Shown: positions 43,010-57,449, numbered from the stretch's first letter. The stretch: 64,000 nucleotides of DNA from an uncultured Nocardioidaceae bacterium (GCA_902805845.1 CADCUI010000014.1:1-64000), one strand, 5' to 3'. A program made the numbers and translations. The notes: a model not told the origin generated them from the sequence alone.

Positions 43010-43071
43010 GGACCCTCCGTGGGTTGCTCAAGGTCAGCCGCCAGCCCGACGGGCGGCCGTTCGTCTGGCGG

Positions 43072-43107
43072 AACCTAACACCGCCGACGGGCCGGAGCGA
43101 TGCATCG
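43072..43107 (-). promoter_or_regulatory. possible livJ promoter with palindrome
   Basis: On the minus strand TGTTAGGTT (about 43080-43072) fits an extended -10 element. A 10-bp perfect palindrome CGATGCATCG at 43098-43107 lies over the expected -35 region and could bind a regulator. The gap to the upstream pdtaR stop is 152 bases. Confidence 0.3.
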
Positions 43108-43161
43108 AGGGCCTGCCACGGGGTCGTGTTGCGAAGTTGTGACCTGAGCCACGCGTGGAGC

Positions 43162-43806
43162 TCAGGGAGCGGGGGTACGTCCTGTGGCCCCGGGTCCGTG
43201 TGCGACGACACCCTCCGCCACCTGTCGCATCGACAGCCGGAGGTCCATCGCGGTCTTCTGGATCCAGCGGAAGGCCTCGGGCTCGGTCAGTCCCAGCTCC
43301 TTCTGGAGGACGCTCTTGGCCCGCTCCACCAGCTTGCGCGTCTCCAGCTGCTCGGAGAGGTCGGCGACCTCGTCCTCGAGCAGCCGGGCCTCGGTGAAGC
43401 GGCTCACCGCCATCTCGATGGCCGGCATGAGGTCGTTCTTCGTGAACGGCTTGACCAGGTAGGCCATCGCGCCGGCGTCGCGGGCCCGCTCGACGAGCTC
43501 ACGCTGGCTGAACGCCGTGAGGATGACCACCGGGGCGATGCGGCTGGTCGCGATCCGCTGCGCGGCGGCGATGCCGTCCAGGCGCGGCATCTTGACGTCG
43601 AGGACGACGAGGTCGGGCCGGTGCTCCTCGGCCAGGCGTACGGCGGACTCGCCGTCGCCGGCCTGGGCCACGACGTCGTACCCCTCCTCGCCGAGCATCT
43701 CCGCGAGGTCCATCCGGATCAGCGCCTCGTCCTCGGCGATCACCACCCGCCGGGCGGCCGGGCGGCCGGGGCCGGAGGCGCCGACGGGAGGAGTCGCGGA
43801 GGTCAC
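43162..43806 (-). CDS. pdtaR: ANTAR-domain response regulator (PdtaR/AmiR-NasR family)
   Basis: The 214-residue protein has a receiver domain (VVIAEDEALIRMDLAEML, phosphorylated Asp near residue 70 in VVLDVKMPRLDG, switch Thr in VILTAF, Lys in LVKPF) and a C-terminal ANTAR RNA-binding domain (EQLETRKLVERAKSVLQKELGLTEPEAFRWIQKTAMDLRLSMRQVAEGVV). ANTAR proteins bind paired hexaloop stem-loops in mRNA leaders and prevent termination when phosphorylated. The partner kinase PdtaS is not in the window. The start is GTG at 43806. The gene precedes livJ on the same strand, but the 152-bp gap suggests separate transcription. Confidence 0.92.
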   Translation of the reverse strand: MTSATPPVGASGPGRPAARRVVIAEDEALIRMDLAEMLGEEGYDVVAQAGDGESAVRLAEEHRPDLVVLDVKMPRLDGIAAAQRIATSRIAPVVILTAFSQRELVERARDAGAMAYLVKPFTKNDLMPAIEMAVSRFTEARLLEDEVADLSEQLETRKLVERAKSVLQKELGLTEPEAFRWIQKTAMDLRLSMRQVAEGVVAHGPGATGRTPAP

Positions 43807-43920
43807 GGGACCCCACGCTATCGGCGGCCGAGCCCCCTGAGGCGACCCACCTAGGCCGGCGAGATCATTGCCTACTGGTGGAGCGAACCTTCAACGAAGG
43901 AGCGGCTTCCGGTGTTCGGC

Positions 43921-43926
43921 TAACGT
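43921..43926 (+). promoter_or_regulatory. possible -10 box of the tRNA-Leu gene
   Basis: TAACGT ends 10 bases before the tRNA 5' end, the spacing expected if the precursor carries a short leader. No strong -35 element is visible at 17 bases. A 13-bp hairpin-forming dyad (CCTTC-AAC-GAAGG, 43888-43900) lies upstream in the gap shared with pdtaR. Confidence 0.35.
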
Positions 43927-43936
43927 GTGCCCGCGA

Positions 43937-44019
43937 GCCGGGTTGGCGGAATGGCAGACGCTGCGGCCTCAAAAGCCGCTGTCCGAAAGGGCGTGTGGGT
44001 TCGAGTCCCACACCCGGCA
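43937..44019 (+). tRNA. tRNA-Leu (anticodon CAA)
   Basis: The 83-base sequence folds as a class II tRNA. The acceptor stem is GCCGGGT pairing with ACCCGGC, followed by discriminator A at 44019. The anticodon stem is GCGGC/GCCGC (43963-43967 with 43975-43979), with loop CTCAAAA and anticodon CAA at 43970-43972. A variable arm TGTCCGAAAGGGCG follows, then a T arm with GTTCGAGTC. The long variable arm and CAA anticodon identify a leucine tRNA reading UUG. The 3' CCA is not encoded. Confidence 0.95.
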
Positions 44020-44033
44020 CGCTCAGCGAGTCA

Positions 44034-44100
44034 GCGCACCGGTGCGCGGAAATCAAGCGGGTGGGGGCTGCGCCGGCCGACATCACCGCACCAGTGCGCG
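44034..44100. repeat. two related palindromes downstream of tRNA-Leu
   Basis: GCGCACCGGTGCGC (44034-44047) is a perfect 14-bp palindrome followed by GG. A near copy, CGCACCAGTGCGCGG starting at 44087, differs at one central base. They are 53 bases apart between the tRNA and the convergent pyk stop. They could serve as small terminators in both directions or be relics of a repeat family. Confidence 0.6.
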
Positions 44101-44104
44101 GTTC

Positions 44105-45556
44105 TCAGGTCGCGGAGCGGCGGTAGGCGGGTGCCACCTCGTTGATGGCGTCGCCCATGCGATGGATCCGGAGGGCGTTCGTCGACCCGGGGATCCCGGG
44201 CGGGCTGCCGGCGATGATGATCACGATGTCGCCCTCCTGCACCCGGCCGATGCGGAGCAGCGCCTCGTCGACCTGGCGCACCATCTCGTCGGTGTGGTCG
44301 ACGGAGGCGGTGATGAACGTCTCCACGCCCCAGGTCAGGGAGAGCTGCGACCGCACCAGCGGGATCGGGGTGAAGGCCAGGATCGGGATGGCGCTCCGGT
44401 AGCGGGCGAGCCGCCGCGCGGAGTCGCCCGACTGGGTGAAGGGCACCAGGTAGCGGGCACCGACCCGCTCGCCGACCTCGGCCGCCGCCTTGGCGATGAC
44501 CCCGCCGCGGGTGCGCGGCTGCCAGTCGATGGCCGACATCCTGGCCAGACCGTGGTCCTCCGTCGCCTCGATGATCCGTGCCATCGTGGCGACCGCCTCG
44601 ATGGGGTACTCCCCCACGCTGGTCTCGCCCGACAGCATGACTGCGTCCGCGCCGTCGAGGACGGCGTTGGCCACGTCCGACGCCTCTGCCCGGGTGGGCT
44701 GCGGCGCGCTGATCATCGACTCCAGCACCTGCGTCGCCACGATCACCGGCTTGGCCTTGCGGCGCGCCCCCTCGATGACCTGCTTCTGCAGGAACGGCAC
44801 GTGCTCGAGCGGGCACTCGACACCGAGGTCGCCTCGCGCCACCATCAGGGCGTCGAAGGCGTCGACGATCTCGGCGAGATTGTCGATCGCCTGAGGCTTC
44901 TCGATCTTGGCGACCACCGGGAGCCGGACCCCGACCTCGTCCATGATCGCCCGCACGTCGTCGACGTCGGCGGCGTTGCGGACGAACGACAGCGCGATCA
45001 TGTCCGCGGTCAGCCGCAGCGCCCAGCGCAGGTCGTCCTTGTCCTTCTCGGACATGGCCGGCACGGACACCGCCACCCCGGGAAGGTTGATCCCCTTGTG
45101 GTTGCTGATCCGCCCACCGACCACCACCTCGGTGAGCACGTCCGGGCCGTCGACCTCGAGCACGTCGAGGTGCACCCGGCCGTCGTCGATCAGCACCCGG
45201 TCACCCGGGGCCACGTCGCCGGGAAGCCCCTCGTACGTCGTGCTCGCGACGGTCCCGTCGCCGGGCACGTCACGGGTGGTGATCGTGAACTGTTGGCCCT
45301 CCTCCAGCAGGACCGGTCCCGACGCCAGCCGGCCGAGCCGGATCTTGGGACCCTGGAGGTCGACGAGCACGGCGACGCCGCGCCCGGTGACGTCCGAGGC
45401 CTCCCGCACCATCCGGTAGACCTTCTCGTGGTCGGCGTAGTCGCCGTGGCTCAGGTTGAGCCGGGCGACGTCCATCCCCGCCTCCACGAGCGCCATGATG
45501 CGCTCGGGCGTCGAGGTGGCCGGACCCAGGGTGCACACGATCTTCGCTCTCCGCAC
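44105..45556 (-). CDS. pyk: pyruvate kinase
   Basis: The 483-residue enzyme has the family order: RRAKIVCTLGPATSTPERI with GMDVARLNLSHGDY, LVDLQGPKIRLG, the lysine/metal site VVAKIEKPQAIDN and MVARGDLGVE, and the IVATQVLESMISAPQPTRAEASDVANAVLDGADAVMLSGETSVGEYP block. A C-terminal allosteric domain follows. It makes pyruvate and ATP from phosphoenolpyruvate in glycolysis. GTG at 45556 is the start because the protein family begins directly with this motif; longer frames to 45721 do not fit. It lies 53 bases downstream of gltD on the same strand. Confidence 0.96.
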   Translation of the reverse strand: MRRAKIVCTLGPATSTPERIMALVEAGMDVARLNLSHGDYADHEKVYRMVREASDVTGRGVAVLVDLQGPKIRLGRLASGPVLLEEGQQFTITTRDVPGDGTVASTTYEGLPGDVAPGDRVLIDDGRVHLDVLEVDGPDVLTEVVVGGRISNHKGINLPGVAVSVPAMSEKDKDDLRWALRLTADMIALSFVRNAADVDDVRAIMDEVGVRLPVVAKIEKPQAIDNLAEIVDAFDALMVARGDLGVECPLEHVPFLQKQVIEGARRKAKPVIVATQVLESMISAPQPTRAEASDVANAVLDGADAVMLSGETSVGEYPIEAVATMARIIEATEDHGLARMSAIDWQPRTRGGVIAKAAAEVGERVGARYLVPFTQSGDSARRLARYRSAIPILAFTPIPLVRSQLSLTWGVETFITASVDHTDEMVRQVDEALLRIGRVQEGDIVIIIAGSPPGIPGSTNALRIHRMGDAINEVAPAYRRSAT

Positions 45557-45609
45557 ATCGCGACAGTACCCACGAGCCGGTGCTTGGAACGTTCTAAGGC
45601 AGCCGTCCT

Positions 45610-47059
45610 TCAGACGGCCAGCGGGCGTTCCGTCGGCGGGATCGGAGCCGGCAGCGTCGTCGCCCCGGTGAGGTGCCGGTCGACCGCGGCAGCCGCGGCG
45701 CGTCCCTCCGCGATCGCCCACACGATCAGCGACTGGCCCCGGCCGGCGTCACCGGACACGAACACGCCGGGGACGGAGGAGGCGTACTCGCCGTCCCGGA
45801 CGACGTTGCCCCGCTGGTCCAGCTCGACGCCGAGCTGCTCGAGCAGCCCCTCGCGCTCGGGCCCCAGGAACCCCATGGCGAGCAGCACCAGGTCGGCCGG
45901 GATCACCCGCTCGGTGCCGGGCACCGGCTGGAAGGCGCCGTCGACCTCCACCAGTCGCAGCCCCCTGACGTGGTCGTCCTCGTCGCCGATGAACTCCTGC
46001 GTCGAGGCCGAGTAGACGCGCTCGCCACCCTCCTCGTGCGCCGAGGACACCCGGAACAGCATGGGGTAGGTCGGCCAGGGCTGGTTCGTGGGCCGGTCGT
46101 CACCCGGCTCCGCCATGATCTCGAGCTGGGTGACCGACTGCGCGCCCTGCCGGTGGGAGGTGCCGAGGCAGTCGGCGCCGGTGTCCCCGCCGCCGATGAT
46201 CACCACGTGCTTCCCTGCTGCGCTGATCTGCCCCTCGACCACCTCGCCGGACGCCACCCGGTTGGCCTGCGGGAGGAACTCCATGGCCTGGTGGATGCCG
46301 CGCAGCTCCCGGCCCTGGAGCGGCAGGTCGCGCGGGGCGCAGGCGCCGACGGCGAGCACCACCGCGTCGAACCGTTCCCGCAGCTGCGCGGCGGTGAGGT
46401 CGGTGCCGACGTCGACGCCGGTCCGGAACACCGTCCCCTCGCGCTCCATCTGCCGGATCCGGCGGTCGAGGTGGCGCTTCTCCATCTTGAACTCGGGGAT
46501 GCCGTAGCGCAGCAGTCCACCCGGCCTGTCGGCTCGCTCCAGCACCGCCACGGTGTGCCCGGCACGGGTCAGCTGCTGGGCCGCCGCCAGGCCGGCGGGG
46601 CCGGAGCCGACCACCGCCACCGTCCTGCCGGTGAGCCACTCCGGCGCCTGCGGCCGCACGAGCCCGTCGTCCCAGGCGCGGTCGGCGATCGCGACCTCGA
46701 CGTTCTTGATCGTCACCGGGTCCTGGTTGATGCCCAGCACGCAGGCGGTCTCGCACGGCGCCGGGCAGAGCCGCCCGGTGAACTCGGGGAAGTTGTTGGT
46801 CGCGTGCAGCCGCTCGACCGCGTCCTCCCAGTCGTCACGCCACACGAGGTCGTTCCACTCCGGGATGAGGTTGCCCAGCGGGCAGCCCTGGTGGCAGAAC
46901 GGGATGCCGCAGTCCATGCAGCGCCCCGCCTGCTCGCTGATGATCGGGAGCAGCGCCCGGCCGATGCCGCCGGGGTAGACCTCGCTCCAGTCGTGCACCC
47001 GCTCCTCGACCGGTCGGCGAGGAGGCACGTCGCGGCCGTGCCGCAGGAAGCCCCGTGGG

Positions 47060-47067
<8 letters not shown>
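45610..47067 (-). CDS. gltD: glutamate synthase small (beta) subunit
   Basis: The 485-residue flavoprotein has N-terminal cysteine clusters for 4Fe-4S centres ([35 protein letters not shown]), an FAD motif [15 protein letters not shown], a second segment [15 protein letters not shown], an NADPH motif [15 protein letters not shown], and a C-terminal [21 protein letters not shown] contact. It supplies electrons from NADPH to GltB for ammonia assimilation. The ATG overlaps the gltB stop by 8 bases, so the pair is coupled. Confidence 0.96.
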
Positions 47068-51610
<4,543 letters not shown>

Positions 51611-51653
51611 GGCGGACCCTTTCGCGTCATCCTGCGGAGGGAAGAGAAGAGGT

Positions 51654-51671
51654 GCCGACCCGAGGGTCGGC
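51654..51671 (-). promoter_or_regulatory. gltB leader hairpin with following pyrimidine tract
   Basis: GCCGACC pairs with GGTCGGC (51654-51660 with 51665-51671) around a CGAG loop. On the minus strand it is followed by a CU-rich run (ACCTCTTCTCTTCCCTCC), and the gltB ATG comes 43 bases after the stem. Together with a possible -10 TAGCAT at 51708-51703, this looks like a leader structure that could limit gltB transcription. It might instead end transcripts from upstream. Confidence 0.4.
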
Positions 51672-51702
51672 GAGGGACGACGTTGGCCCAGGCCGAACTG
51701 GG

Positions 51703-51708
51703 ATGCTA
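51703..51708 (-). promoter_or_regulatory. possible -10 box of gltBD
   Basis: TAGCAT on the minus strand fits TANNNT; transcription would begin near 51696, about 85 bases before gltB. A clear -35 element is not visible. Confidence 0.3.
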
Positions 51709-51714
51709 CCCCAT

Positions 51715-51729
51715 GGGGAGCCGCTCCCC
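51715..51729 (-). terminator. short hairpin after the VIT1/CCC1 gene
   Basis: GGGGAG (51715-51720) pairs with CTCCCC (51724-51729) around CCG, starting 12 bases after the stop codon of the transporter gene. It is compact and GC-only apart from one A-T pair, and lies just upstream of the proposed gltB -10 box. Confidence 0.4.
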
Positions 51730-51741
51730 TGGCCCCGGACG

Positions 51742-52482
51742 TCAGCCGAGACCGGACGCCCCGACCGCGCTGCCGACGCCGAAGGTGAGGGCCGCGGCGG
51801 CGGCGCCGAGCAGCATCTGGCGCAGCCCGCCGTACCACCAGGAGCGCACCGTCACTTGGCTGACGACGGCGCCGCAGGCGAAGAGCGCCACGAACGTCAG
51901 GACGAGCGCGGGCCACAGGACGCTGCCACCGACGAGGTAGGGGACCAGCGGGACGAGGGCGCCCACCGCAAAGGCCAGGAAGGACGAGACCGCGGCCAGC
52001 GTCGGCGAGGCGAGGTCGTCGGGGTCGATGCCGAACTCCTCCTTGGCGTGCACCGCCACCGCGGTGTCGACGTCCTGGTGGATCTGGCGAGCCACCTCGA
52101 GCGCGAGGTCACGGTCGATGCCCTTCCTCGCGTACATGCCGGCGAGCTCGAGCGTCTCGGCCGTGTTGTTGTTCTGGATCTCGAGCCGCTCCTTGGCGAT
52201 CTCGCGCTCGGCCGCCTCGGACTGGCTGGCCACGGAGGTGTACTCCCCCACCGCCATCGAGAAGGCACCGGCGCTGAGGCCCGCGAGGCCTGCCAGCACC
52301 ACCGCCTTCGAGCTGCCCGAGGTGCCGGCCGCGACGCCGGCGACCAACGCGACGTTCGACACCAGCCCGTCCATCGCCCCGAACACCGCCGGCCGGAGCC
52401 AGCCGCCGGTGACGTCGGCATGCTCGTGCGCGATGCCGACCGGACCCGGTGAACCGGGTGGTGTCACCTCAGCTGTGCTCAT
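51742..52482 (-). CDS. VIT1/CCC1-family iron/manganese transporter
   Basis: The 246-residue protein has five predicted membrane helices in the VIT1/CCC1 pattern. The first contains [19 protein letters not shown] and the second [32 protein letters not shown] cytoplasmic helical stretch of about 80 residues and three C-terminal helices follow. The acidic cytoplasmic region ([10 protein letters not shown] and nearby) is where metal-binding glutamates sit in characterised VIT proteins. It may export or sequester Fe(II)/Mn(II). An ATG at 52482 is preferred to a longer version starting at 52518. Confidence 0.85.
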   Translation of the reverse strand: MSTAEVTPPGSPGPVGIAHEHADVTGGWLRPAVFGAMDGLVSNVALVAGVAAGTSGSSKAVVLAGLAGLSAGAFSMAVGEYTSVASQSEAAEREIAKERLEIQNNNTAETLELAGMYARKGIDRDLALEVARQIHQDVDTAVAVHAKEEFGIDPDDLASPTLAAVSSFLAFAVGALVPLVPYLVGGSVLWPALVLTFVALFACGAVVSQVTVRSWWYGGLRQMLLGAAAAALTFGVGSAVGASGLG

Positions 52483-52530
52483 GCCGCCCACGGTATCGAC
52501 CGGCGGGGTCCCAGACACCCAAGGTGAGGC

Positions 52531-53412
52531 TCACCTGGGCCGGTCCGCCGCGGGGTCGGCCGGCTCGTCGGCTGCCTCCGGCTGCTCGAGGAGCACGCTG
52601 TCCTCGCGCCCCGGACGCCGACGCGAGGACCAGACGAGGTAGCCGACGGCCAGCAGGAAGAGCACCACGGAGGTCCACACGTTCAGACGCAGCCCGAAGA
52701 CGTCGTCGGCCTGCACCGGGTCGATGCGGAGGTACTCGATCCACCCTCGACCCGCGCAGTAGCCCGCGACGTACACGGCGAACGCCCGGCCGTGGCCGAG
52801 CCGGAACCGCCGGTCCGCCCAGATGACCAGCACCGCCACGGCGACGTTCCACAGGCTCTCGTAGAGGAACGTCGGGTGGAAGGTGGCGAACTCCTCGTAG
52901 CCGGCCGGCCGATGAGCAAGGTCGATCTCGAGCCCCCACGGCACCGTCGTCGGCCTGCCGAACAGCTCCTGGTTGAAGTAGTTCCCGAAGCGCCCGATCG
53001 CCTGGGCGAGCACGATGCCGGGAGCCAGCGCGTCGGCCAGCGGCAGGAACCGTATCCCCGAGCGGCGGGCACCGATGTAGGCGCCGACGCCGCCCAGCGC
53101 GATCGCGCCCCAGATGCCGAGCCCGCCCTGCCACACGTAGAGCGCGGTCACCGGGTTCCGGCCCTCGCCGAAGTAGTTCCCGTAGTCGGTGATGACGTGG
53201 TAGAGCCGCCCACCGATGATCCCGAACGGCACCGCCCAGATCGCGATGTCGCCGACCTGTCCGGGGCGGCCACCGCGGGCCACCCAGCGCCGGTCGCCGA
53301 GCCAGACCGCCACCACGATCCCGGCGATGATGCAGAGCGCGTAGGCGCGGATGGGCACCGGCCCGAGGTACCAGATCGCCTCGGACGGGCTGGGCAGGGA
53401 GAGGGAGGTCAC
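52531..53412 (-). CDS. lgt: prolipoprotein diacylglyceryl transferase
   Basis: The 293-residue membrane enzyme has about seven helices and the Lgt motifs RAYALCIIAGIVVAVWLGDRRW, GGRLYHVITDYGNYF, AIGRFGNYFNQELFGRPT (the family's RxGNxxNxE signature) and FLYESLWN. It transfers diacylglycerol from phosphatidylglycerol to the lipobox Cys of lipoproteins such as LivJ. GTG overlaps the stop of the SCO gene (53409-53412). Lgt at the end of the trp cluster is a common actinobacterial arrangement. Confidence 0.95.
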   Translation of the reverse strand: MTSLSLPSPSEAIWYLGPVPIRAYALCIIAGIVVAVWLGDRRWVARGGRPGQVGDIAIWAVPFGIIGGRLYHVITDYGNYFGEGRNPVTALYVWQGGLGIWGAIALGGVGAYIGARRSGIRFLPLADALAPGIVLAQAIGRFGNYFNQELFGRPTTVPWGLEIDLAHRPAGYEEFATFHPTFLYESLWNVAVAVLVIWADRRFRLGHGRAFAVYVAGYCAGRGWIEYLRIDPVQADDVFGLRLNVWTSVVLFLLAVGYLVWSSRRRPGREDSVLLEQPEAADEPADPAADRPR

Positions 53413-54107
53413 GAGGCGGCTCCGGCCGGGATGCCCTCGGTGAGGAGGGTGTGCACGTCCTCGGCGAGGCGGGCGGCCGAGGTGCCCTCGGTCCAGAGGA
53501 TCGGCACCGACCCGTCGTCACGGATCCCCAGGACCGGGGTGCCGTGGCTCACCTCGAAGCCGCCGGACGGCAGCCGGGCACCCTTCTCGATCGCGACGTG
53601 GACCGAGTCGGCCACCCGCACGATGTCGGGCAGGGAGCCGGTCAGCCCCTCGAACGACGGGTCGAACCGGTCGAGGTACCTGCGCAGCGTCGGGGGGTCG
53701 TCCCTGGCGGGGTCGGTGGTCACGAACCAGACCTCGACCTGCTCCGCCTGCGACTCCTCGAGCCTGGCGACCGTCGAGGCGAGGTCCGCCATCACGACCT
53801 GACAGATGTCGGGGCAGTGCGAGTAGCCGAAGAAGACCAGCGTGAGCGGCGCGGTGAGCTTCTCGTGGAGGTCGAACCCCCGGCCGCCGGAGTCGGTGAG
53901 CCGGGCGTCGGTCAGCCGGTACGGCGTGGTGAGCACCGCGCCGTGCATGCCGTCGCCGTCGGTCTCCTGGAGCTGCGCGACCCCGTTCGCGACGGTGTCG
54001 CCGTCGTCCCCGTCGCCGGAGCCGACCTGGTTGATCGTCAGGAGCAGCGCGACCACCAGCGCCAGGGTGAGCCCCAGCAGGGCCGCCCTCCCCCGGCGGT
54101 CAGCCAC
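53409..54107 (-). CDS. SCO1/SenC-family copper chaperone/thioredoxin-like protein
   Basis: The 232-residue protein has one N-terminal membrane anchor (residues 8-27) and an extracytoplasmic thioredoxin-like domain. The copper motif FFGYSHCPDIC gives CxxxC, and a later histidine in FEVSHGTPVLG is in the position of the third ligand. SCO proteins deliver copper to cytochrome c oxidase CuA or act as thiol reductants. GTG at 54107 overlaps the trpA stop by 8 bases, tying it to the trp cluster although its role is unrelated. Confidence 0.88.
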   Translation of the reverse strand: MADRRGRAALLGLTLALVVALLLTINQVGSGDGDDGDTVANGVAQLQETDGDGMHGAVLTTPYRLTDARLTDSGGRGFDLHEKLTAPLTLVFFGYSHCPDICQVVMADLASTVARLEESQAEQVEVWFVTTDPARDDPPTLRRYLDRFDPSFEGLTGSLPDIVRVADSVHVAIEKGARLPSGGFEVSHGTPVLGIRDDGSVPILWTEGTSAARLAEDVHTLLTEGIPAGAAS

Positions 54108-54900
54108 GGCGCACCCCGGCGGCCAGGTCCTCGGTCAGCGTCCGGAGCGAGTCGGCGGCGACCCGGGCGTCGCCGCCGGCGTCGAGCATCCGGCGCACGA
54201 ACGCCGAGCCCACGATGACGCCGTCGGCGTACCCGGCGACCGCGGCTGCCTGGTCGCCGTCCGACACCCCGAGCCCGACTCCGACGGGGAGGTCGGTCGC
54301 GTTCCGGGTCCGCCGCACCAGCGGAGCGGCCAGGTCGCTGGTGGCCGTGCGGGCACCGGTGACCCCCATCACCGCGGTCGCGTAGACGAAGCCGGTGCAG
54401 TGGTCGGTGGTGTAGCGCAACCGCTCGTCGGTCGAGCTCGGCGCCACCAGGAAGATCCGGTCGAGGCGCTGCTCGGCGGACGCCTGCAGCCAGGGTCCCG
54501 CCTCGTCCGGCGTCAGGTCCGGGGTGATCATCCCCGCACCCCCCGCCGAGGCCAGGTCCGCGGCGAACCGCGCGACGCCGTACCGCTCCACCGGGTTCCA
54601 GTAGGTCATCACGACCGTGGCGACACCGGTGCCGGCGACCGCCTCCACGACGCTGAGGACGTCACTGGTGCGGGTGCCGTTCTCCAGCGCCTGCTGTGCT
54701 GCCGCCTGGATCGTGGGGCCGTCCATGACCGGGTCGGAGTAGGGCAGCCCGACCTCGATGACGTCACAACCGGCGTCGACCATGACCTTCAACGCCTCGA
54801 TGGACCCCGGCACCGTCGGGAAGCCGGCAGGCAGGTAGCCGACCAGCGCCGCCCGATCCTCGTTGCGGGCCCGGGCGAATGCCTCGGAGAGCAGGCTCAA
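54100..54900 (-). CDS. trpA: tryptophan synthase alpha subunit
   Basis: The 266-residue TIM barrel has the catalytic Glu in [21 protein letters not shown] and the Asp of the same block. [28 protein letters not shown] and [10 protein letters not shown] follow. It cleaves indole-3-glycerol phosphate to indole, which passes to TrpB. The start is TTG at 54900, which overlaps the trpB stop (TTGA) and places [12 protein letters not shown] at the N-terminus as in other TrpA; no ATG or GTG nearby would preserve that. Confidence 0.95.
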   Translation of the reverse strand: MSLLSEAFARARNEDRAALVGYLPAGFPTVPGSIEALKVMVDAGCDVIEVGLPYSDPVMDGPTIQAAAQQALENGTRTSDVLSVVEAVAGTGVATVVMTYWNPVERYGVARFAADLASAGGAGMITPDLTPDEAGPWLQASAEQRLDRIFLVAPSSTDERLRYTTDHCTGFVYATAVMGVTGARTATSDLAAPLVRRTRNATDLPVGVGLGVSDGDQAAAVAGYADGVIVGSAFVRRMLDAGGDARVAADSLRTLTEDLAAGVRRG

Positions 54901-56192
54901 CGGGGCTCCTCGGTGGCGTCCTCGGCGAGCACCTCGCCGCGGTCCTCCCCCAGCCCGAACCACTCGAGGGCCGTGCCCATGTCCTTGTCGCCGCGGCCGG
55001 AGAGGTTCACGAGGATCGTCGCCCCCGGCATCTCCTCGGCCAGCCGGAGGGTTCCCGCGAGCGCGTGGGCGGACTCGATGGCCGGGATGATGCCCTCGGT
55101 CCTGGCCAGCAGCGAGAACGCCTTCATGGCCTCCTCGTCGGTGACGGGGACGTAGCTGGCGCGGCCCGTCGCCGCGAGGTGGGCGTGCTCGGGGCCCACG
55201 CCGGGGTAGTCGAGCCCTGCCGAGATCGAGTGCGACTCGACGGTCTGGCCGTCGTCGTCCTGCAGCACGTAGGTGCGGGCACCGTGCAGCACCCCGACCT
55301 CGCCCGCCGCGATGGTCGCCGCGTGCCGCCCGCTGTCCATGCCCTCGCCGCCGGCCTCGAACCCGACGATGCGCACCTCCGGGTCGTCGACGAAGCCGGC
55401 GAAGATCCCGATCGCGTTGGAGCCCCCGCCCACGCACGCGGTGACGGCGTCGGGAAGGCTCCCGGTCAGCGCCAGGCACTGCTCGCGCGCCTCGTCTCCG
55501 ATGCCCCGGACGAACGACTTGACCAGCGACGGGAAGGGGTGCGGGCCCGCCGCGGTGCCGAAGAGGTACGCCGTGTGGTCCACGGACGCCACCCAGTCGC
55601 GGAGCGCCTCGTTGATGGCGTCCTTGAGGGTGCGCGAACCGCTGCTCACCGGAACCACCTCGGCGCCGAGGAGACGCATCCGCGCGACGTTGAGCGCCTG
55701 CCGCTCGGTGTCCACCTCGCCCATGTAGACCACGCAGTCGAGGTCGAGGTACGCCGCGGCGGTCGCCGACGCGACCCCGTGCTGGCCCGCTCCCGTCTCG
55801 GCGATGACCCTGCTCTTGCCCATGCGGCGGGTGAGCAGCGCCTGGCCCAGCACGTTGCGGATCTTGTGGGCGCCGGTGTGGTTCAGGTCCTCCCGCTTGA
55901 GCAGGATGCGGGCACCCGCCCGCTCGGACAGCCGGTGGGCCTCGTAGAGCATGCTGGGCGTGCCGGCGTACTCCCGGAGGAGCCGGTCGAACTCGGCGGT
56001 GAACGTCGGGTCCGCCATGGCTTCCTGCCACGCGACGGTCAGCTCGTCCAACGCAGCCATCAGCGCCTCGGGCATGAACCGGCCACCGAACTCGCCGAAG
56101 TGGCCGGAGAGGTCGGCGCCACCGGTCGCGGGGCCCGCCGACCGCGGTGGCCCCGGGCTGGTGGTGGGGCTGGTCGTGGGGCTGGTCGTCAC
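54897..56192 (-). CDS. trpB: tryptophan synthase beta subunit
   Basis: The 431-residue PLP enzyme has the start [23 protein letters not shown] Lys in [32 protein letters not shown], the phosphate loop VGGGSNAIG, and the [15 protein letters not shown] end segment. It condenses indole with serine. GTG at 56192 has GAGGAGA five bases upstream. The first 20 residues are a Thr/Ser/Pro repeat ([12 protein letters not shown]) made by 12-bp DNA repeats, and are not part of the enzyme core. Confidence 0.96.
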   Translation of the reverse strand: MTTSPTTSPTTSPGPPRSAGPATGGADLSGHFGEFGGRFMPEALMAALDELTVAWQEAMADPTFTAEFDRLLREYAGTPSMLYEAHRLSERAGARILLKREDLNHTGAHKIRNVLGQALLTRRMGKSRVIAETGAGQHGVASATAAAYLDLDCVVYMGEVDTERQALNVARMRLLGAEVVPVSSGSRTLKDAINEALRDWVASVDHTAYLFGTAAGPHPFPSLVKSFVRGIGDEAREQCLALTGSLPDAVTACVGGGSNAIGIFAGFVDDPEVRIVGFEAGGEGMDSGRHAATIAAGEVGVLHGARTYVLQDDDGQTVESHSISAGLDYPGVGPEHAHLAATGRASYVPVTDEEAMKAFSLLARTEGIIPAIESAHALAGTLRLAEEMPGATILVNLSGRGDKDMGTALEWFGLGEDRGEVLAEDATEEPR

Positions 56193-56208
56193 TGCGTCTC
56201 CTCGGGTG

Positions 56209-57009
56209 TCACGGTGCGGTGCGAGTCGGGCGGCCGGCCGCCACGAGGGCGGCCACGGCCGCGGCCGGGTCGTCGCCGCGCACGAGCGTCTCACCGACGA
56301 GGACCACGTCGGCGCCGGCGCCCGCCAGCCGGGCCACGTCCTCGGGCCCGGCGATGCCGGACTCGGCCACGGTGACCACCCCGTCGGGGATGCCCGGGGC
56401 GATGAGGGCGAACGTGTCGGGGTCGATGTCGAGCGTCTTGAGGTCGCGCGCGTTGACCCCGACCAGGTCGGCGCCGGCGGCGAGCGCCAGCTCGACCTCC
56501 CGCTCGTCGTGCACCTCGACCAGAGGGGTGAGACCCAGCGAGCGCGCCTCCTCGTGCAGCGACCGGAGCTCGCCCGGGTCCAGCGCGGCCACGATGAGCA
56601 GCACCAGGTCGGCGCCGGCCGCGCGGGCCTCGAGCAGCTGGTAGGAGGTGACGATGAAGTCCTTGCGCAGCACCGGCACCGCGACCGTGCTGCGCACCTG
56701 GCGCAGGTCGTCGAGGCTTCCCCCGAAGCGGCGCTGCTCGGTGAGCACGCTGATGGCGGCGGCGCCACCGTTCTCGTAGGCGGAGGCCAGCGCGGCCGGG
56801 TCGGGGATGGCGGCCAGGGCGCCCTTGCTGGGGCTGCGTCGCTTGACCTCGGCGATGACCGACACCCCGCCGGAGCGGAACGCGGGCATGGGATCCAGCG
56901 CCGCCGGTGCCTGGTGCACCGCCGCCTGCAGCTCCTCGACAGGGACCTGCTGCTGCCGCTCGGCCAGGTCGGCGCGGACACCGGTGATGATCGCTTCCAA
57001 GACGGTCAT
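56209..57009 (-). CDS. trpC: indole-3-glycerol phosphate synthase
   Basis: The 266-residue TIM barrel starts [18 protein letters not shown] and has [14 protein letters not shown] with the catalytic Lys, [32 protein letters not shown] and [12 protein letters not shown]. It closes the indole ring in tryptophan synthesis. The ATG shares a base with the DUF2752 stop (TGATG). It lies 16 bases ahead of trpB in the same operon. Confidence 0.95.
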   Translation of the reverse strand: MTVLEAIITGVRADLAERQQQVPVEELQAAVHQAPAALDPMPAFRSGGVSVIAEVKRRSPSKGALAAIPDPAALASAYENGGAAAISVLTEQRRFGGSLDDLRQVRSTVAVPVLRKDFIVTSYQLLEARAAGADLVLLIVAALDPGELRSLHEEARSLGLTPLVEVHDEREVELALAAGADLVGVNARDLKTLDIDPDTFALIAPGIPDGVVTVAESGIAGPEDVARLAGAGADVVLVGETLVRGDDPAAAVAALVAAGRPTRTAP

Positions 57010-57449
57010 CAGGGCGCGAGCCAGCTGCCGATGGGAAGGTTCCGGACCACGGCGAAGACCGCGATCGCTGCCAGGGCCACCGCCGAGACACTCCTGACGA
57101 CGCTGCGCGGCACCGGCCGGCGGACCCCGCTCCAGCGTTGCGCGAACGACCGTGCCCAGAGCAGCCCCAGCACAGGGATCGAGCTGACGAGCATGAGGTT
57201 GCTCGAGGCGGCCCCGGCCAGGTCCCCACGGGTGAGGTCGTTGACCGCGCGGAGCCCGCCGCATCCGGGGCAGTAAGTGCCGGTGAGCAGGAGCCACGGG
57301 CAGAACCCCCAGCTGCCGGACTGGTGGGGGTCGCGGACGTGCAGCGCCACGCTCACGACGAGGACGCCTCCGGCGACCGCCAGCGGCGGGGTGATCCGCT
57401 GCAGGCGGGCACCGGTGTCGGCTCGCTGCTGCGGCGCCGTCACCGTCAT
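57009..57449 (-). CDS. DUF2752 membrane protein
   Basis: The 146-residue protein has three or four hydrophobic helices and the DUF2752 motif [28 protein letters not shown]. The paired cysteines and GGxR segment are family hallmarks of unknown role. The gene is coupled to trpC by a TGATG overlap. Small membrane proteins are usual here in actinobacterial trp operons, but no tie to tryptophan synthesis is proven. ATG at 57449 precedes a Gln/Arg-rich cytoplasmic start. Confidence 0.85.
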   Translation of the reverse strand: MTVTAPQQRADTGARLQRITPPLAVAGGVLVVSVALHVRDPHQSGSWGFCPWLLLTGTYCPGCGGLRAVNDLTRGDLAGAASSNLMLVSSIPVLGLLWARSFAQRWSGVRRPVPRSVVRSVSAVALAAIAVFAVVRNLPIGSWLAP

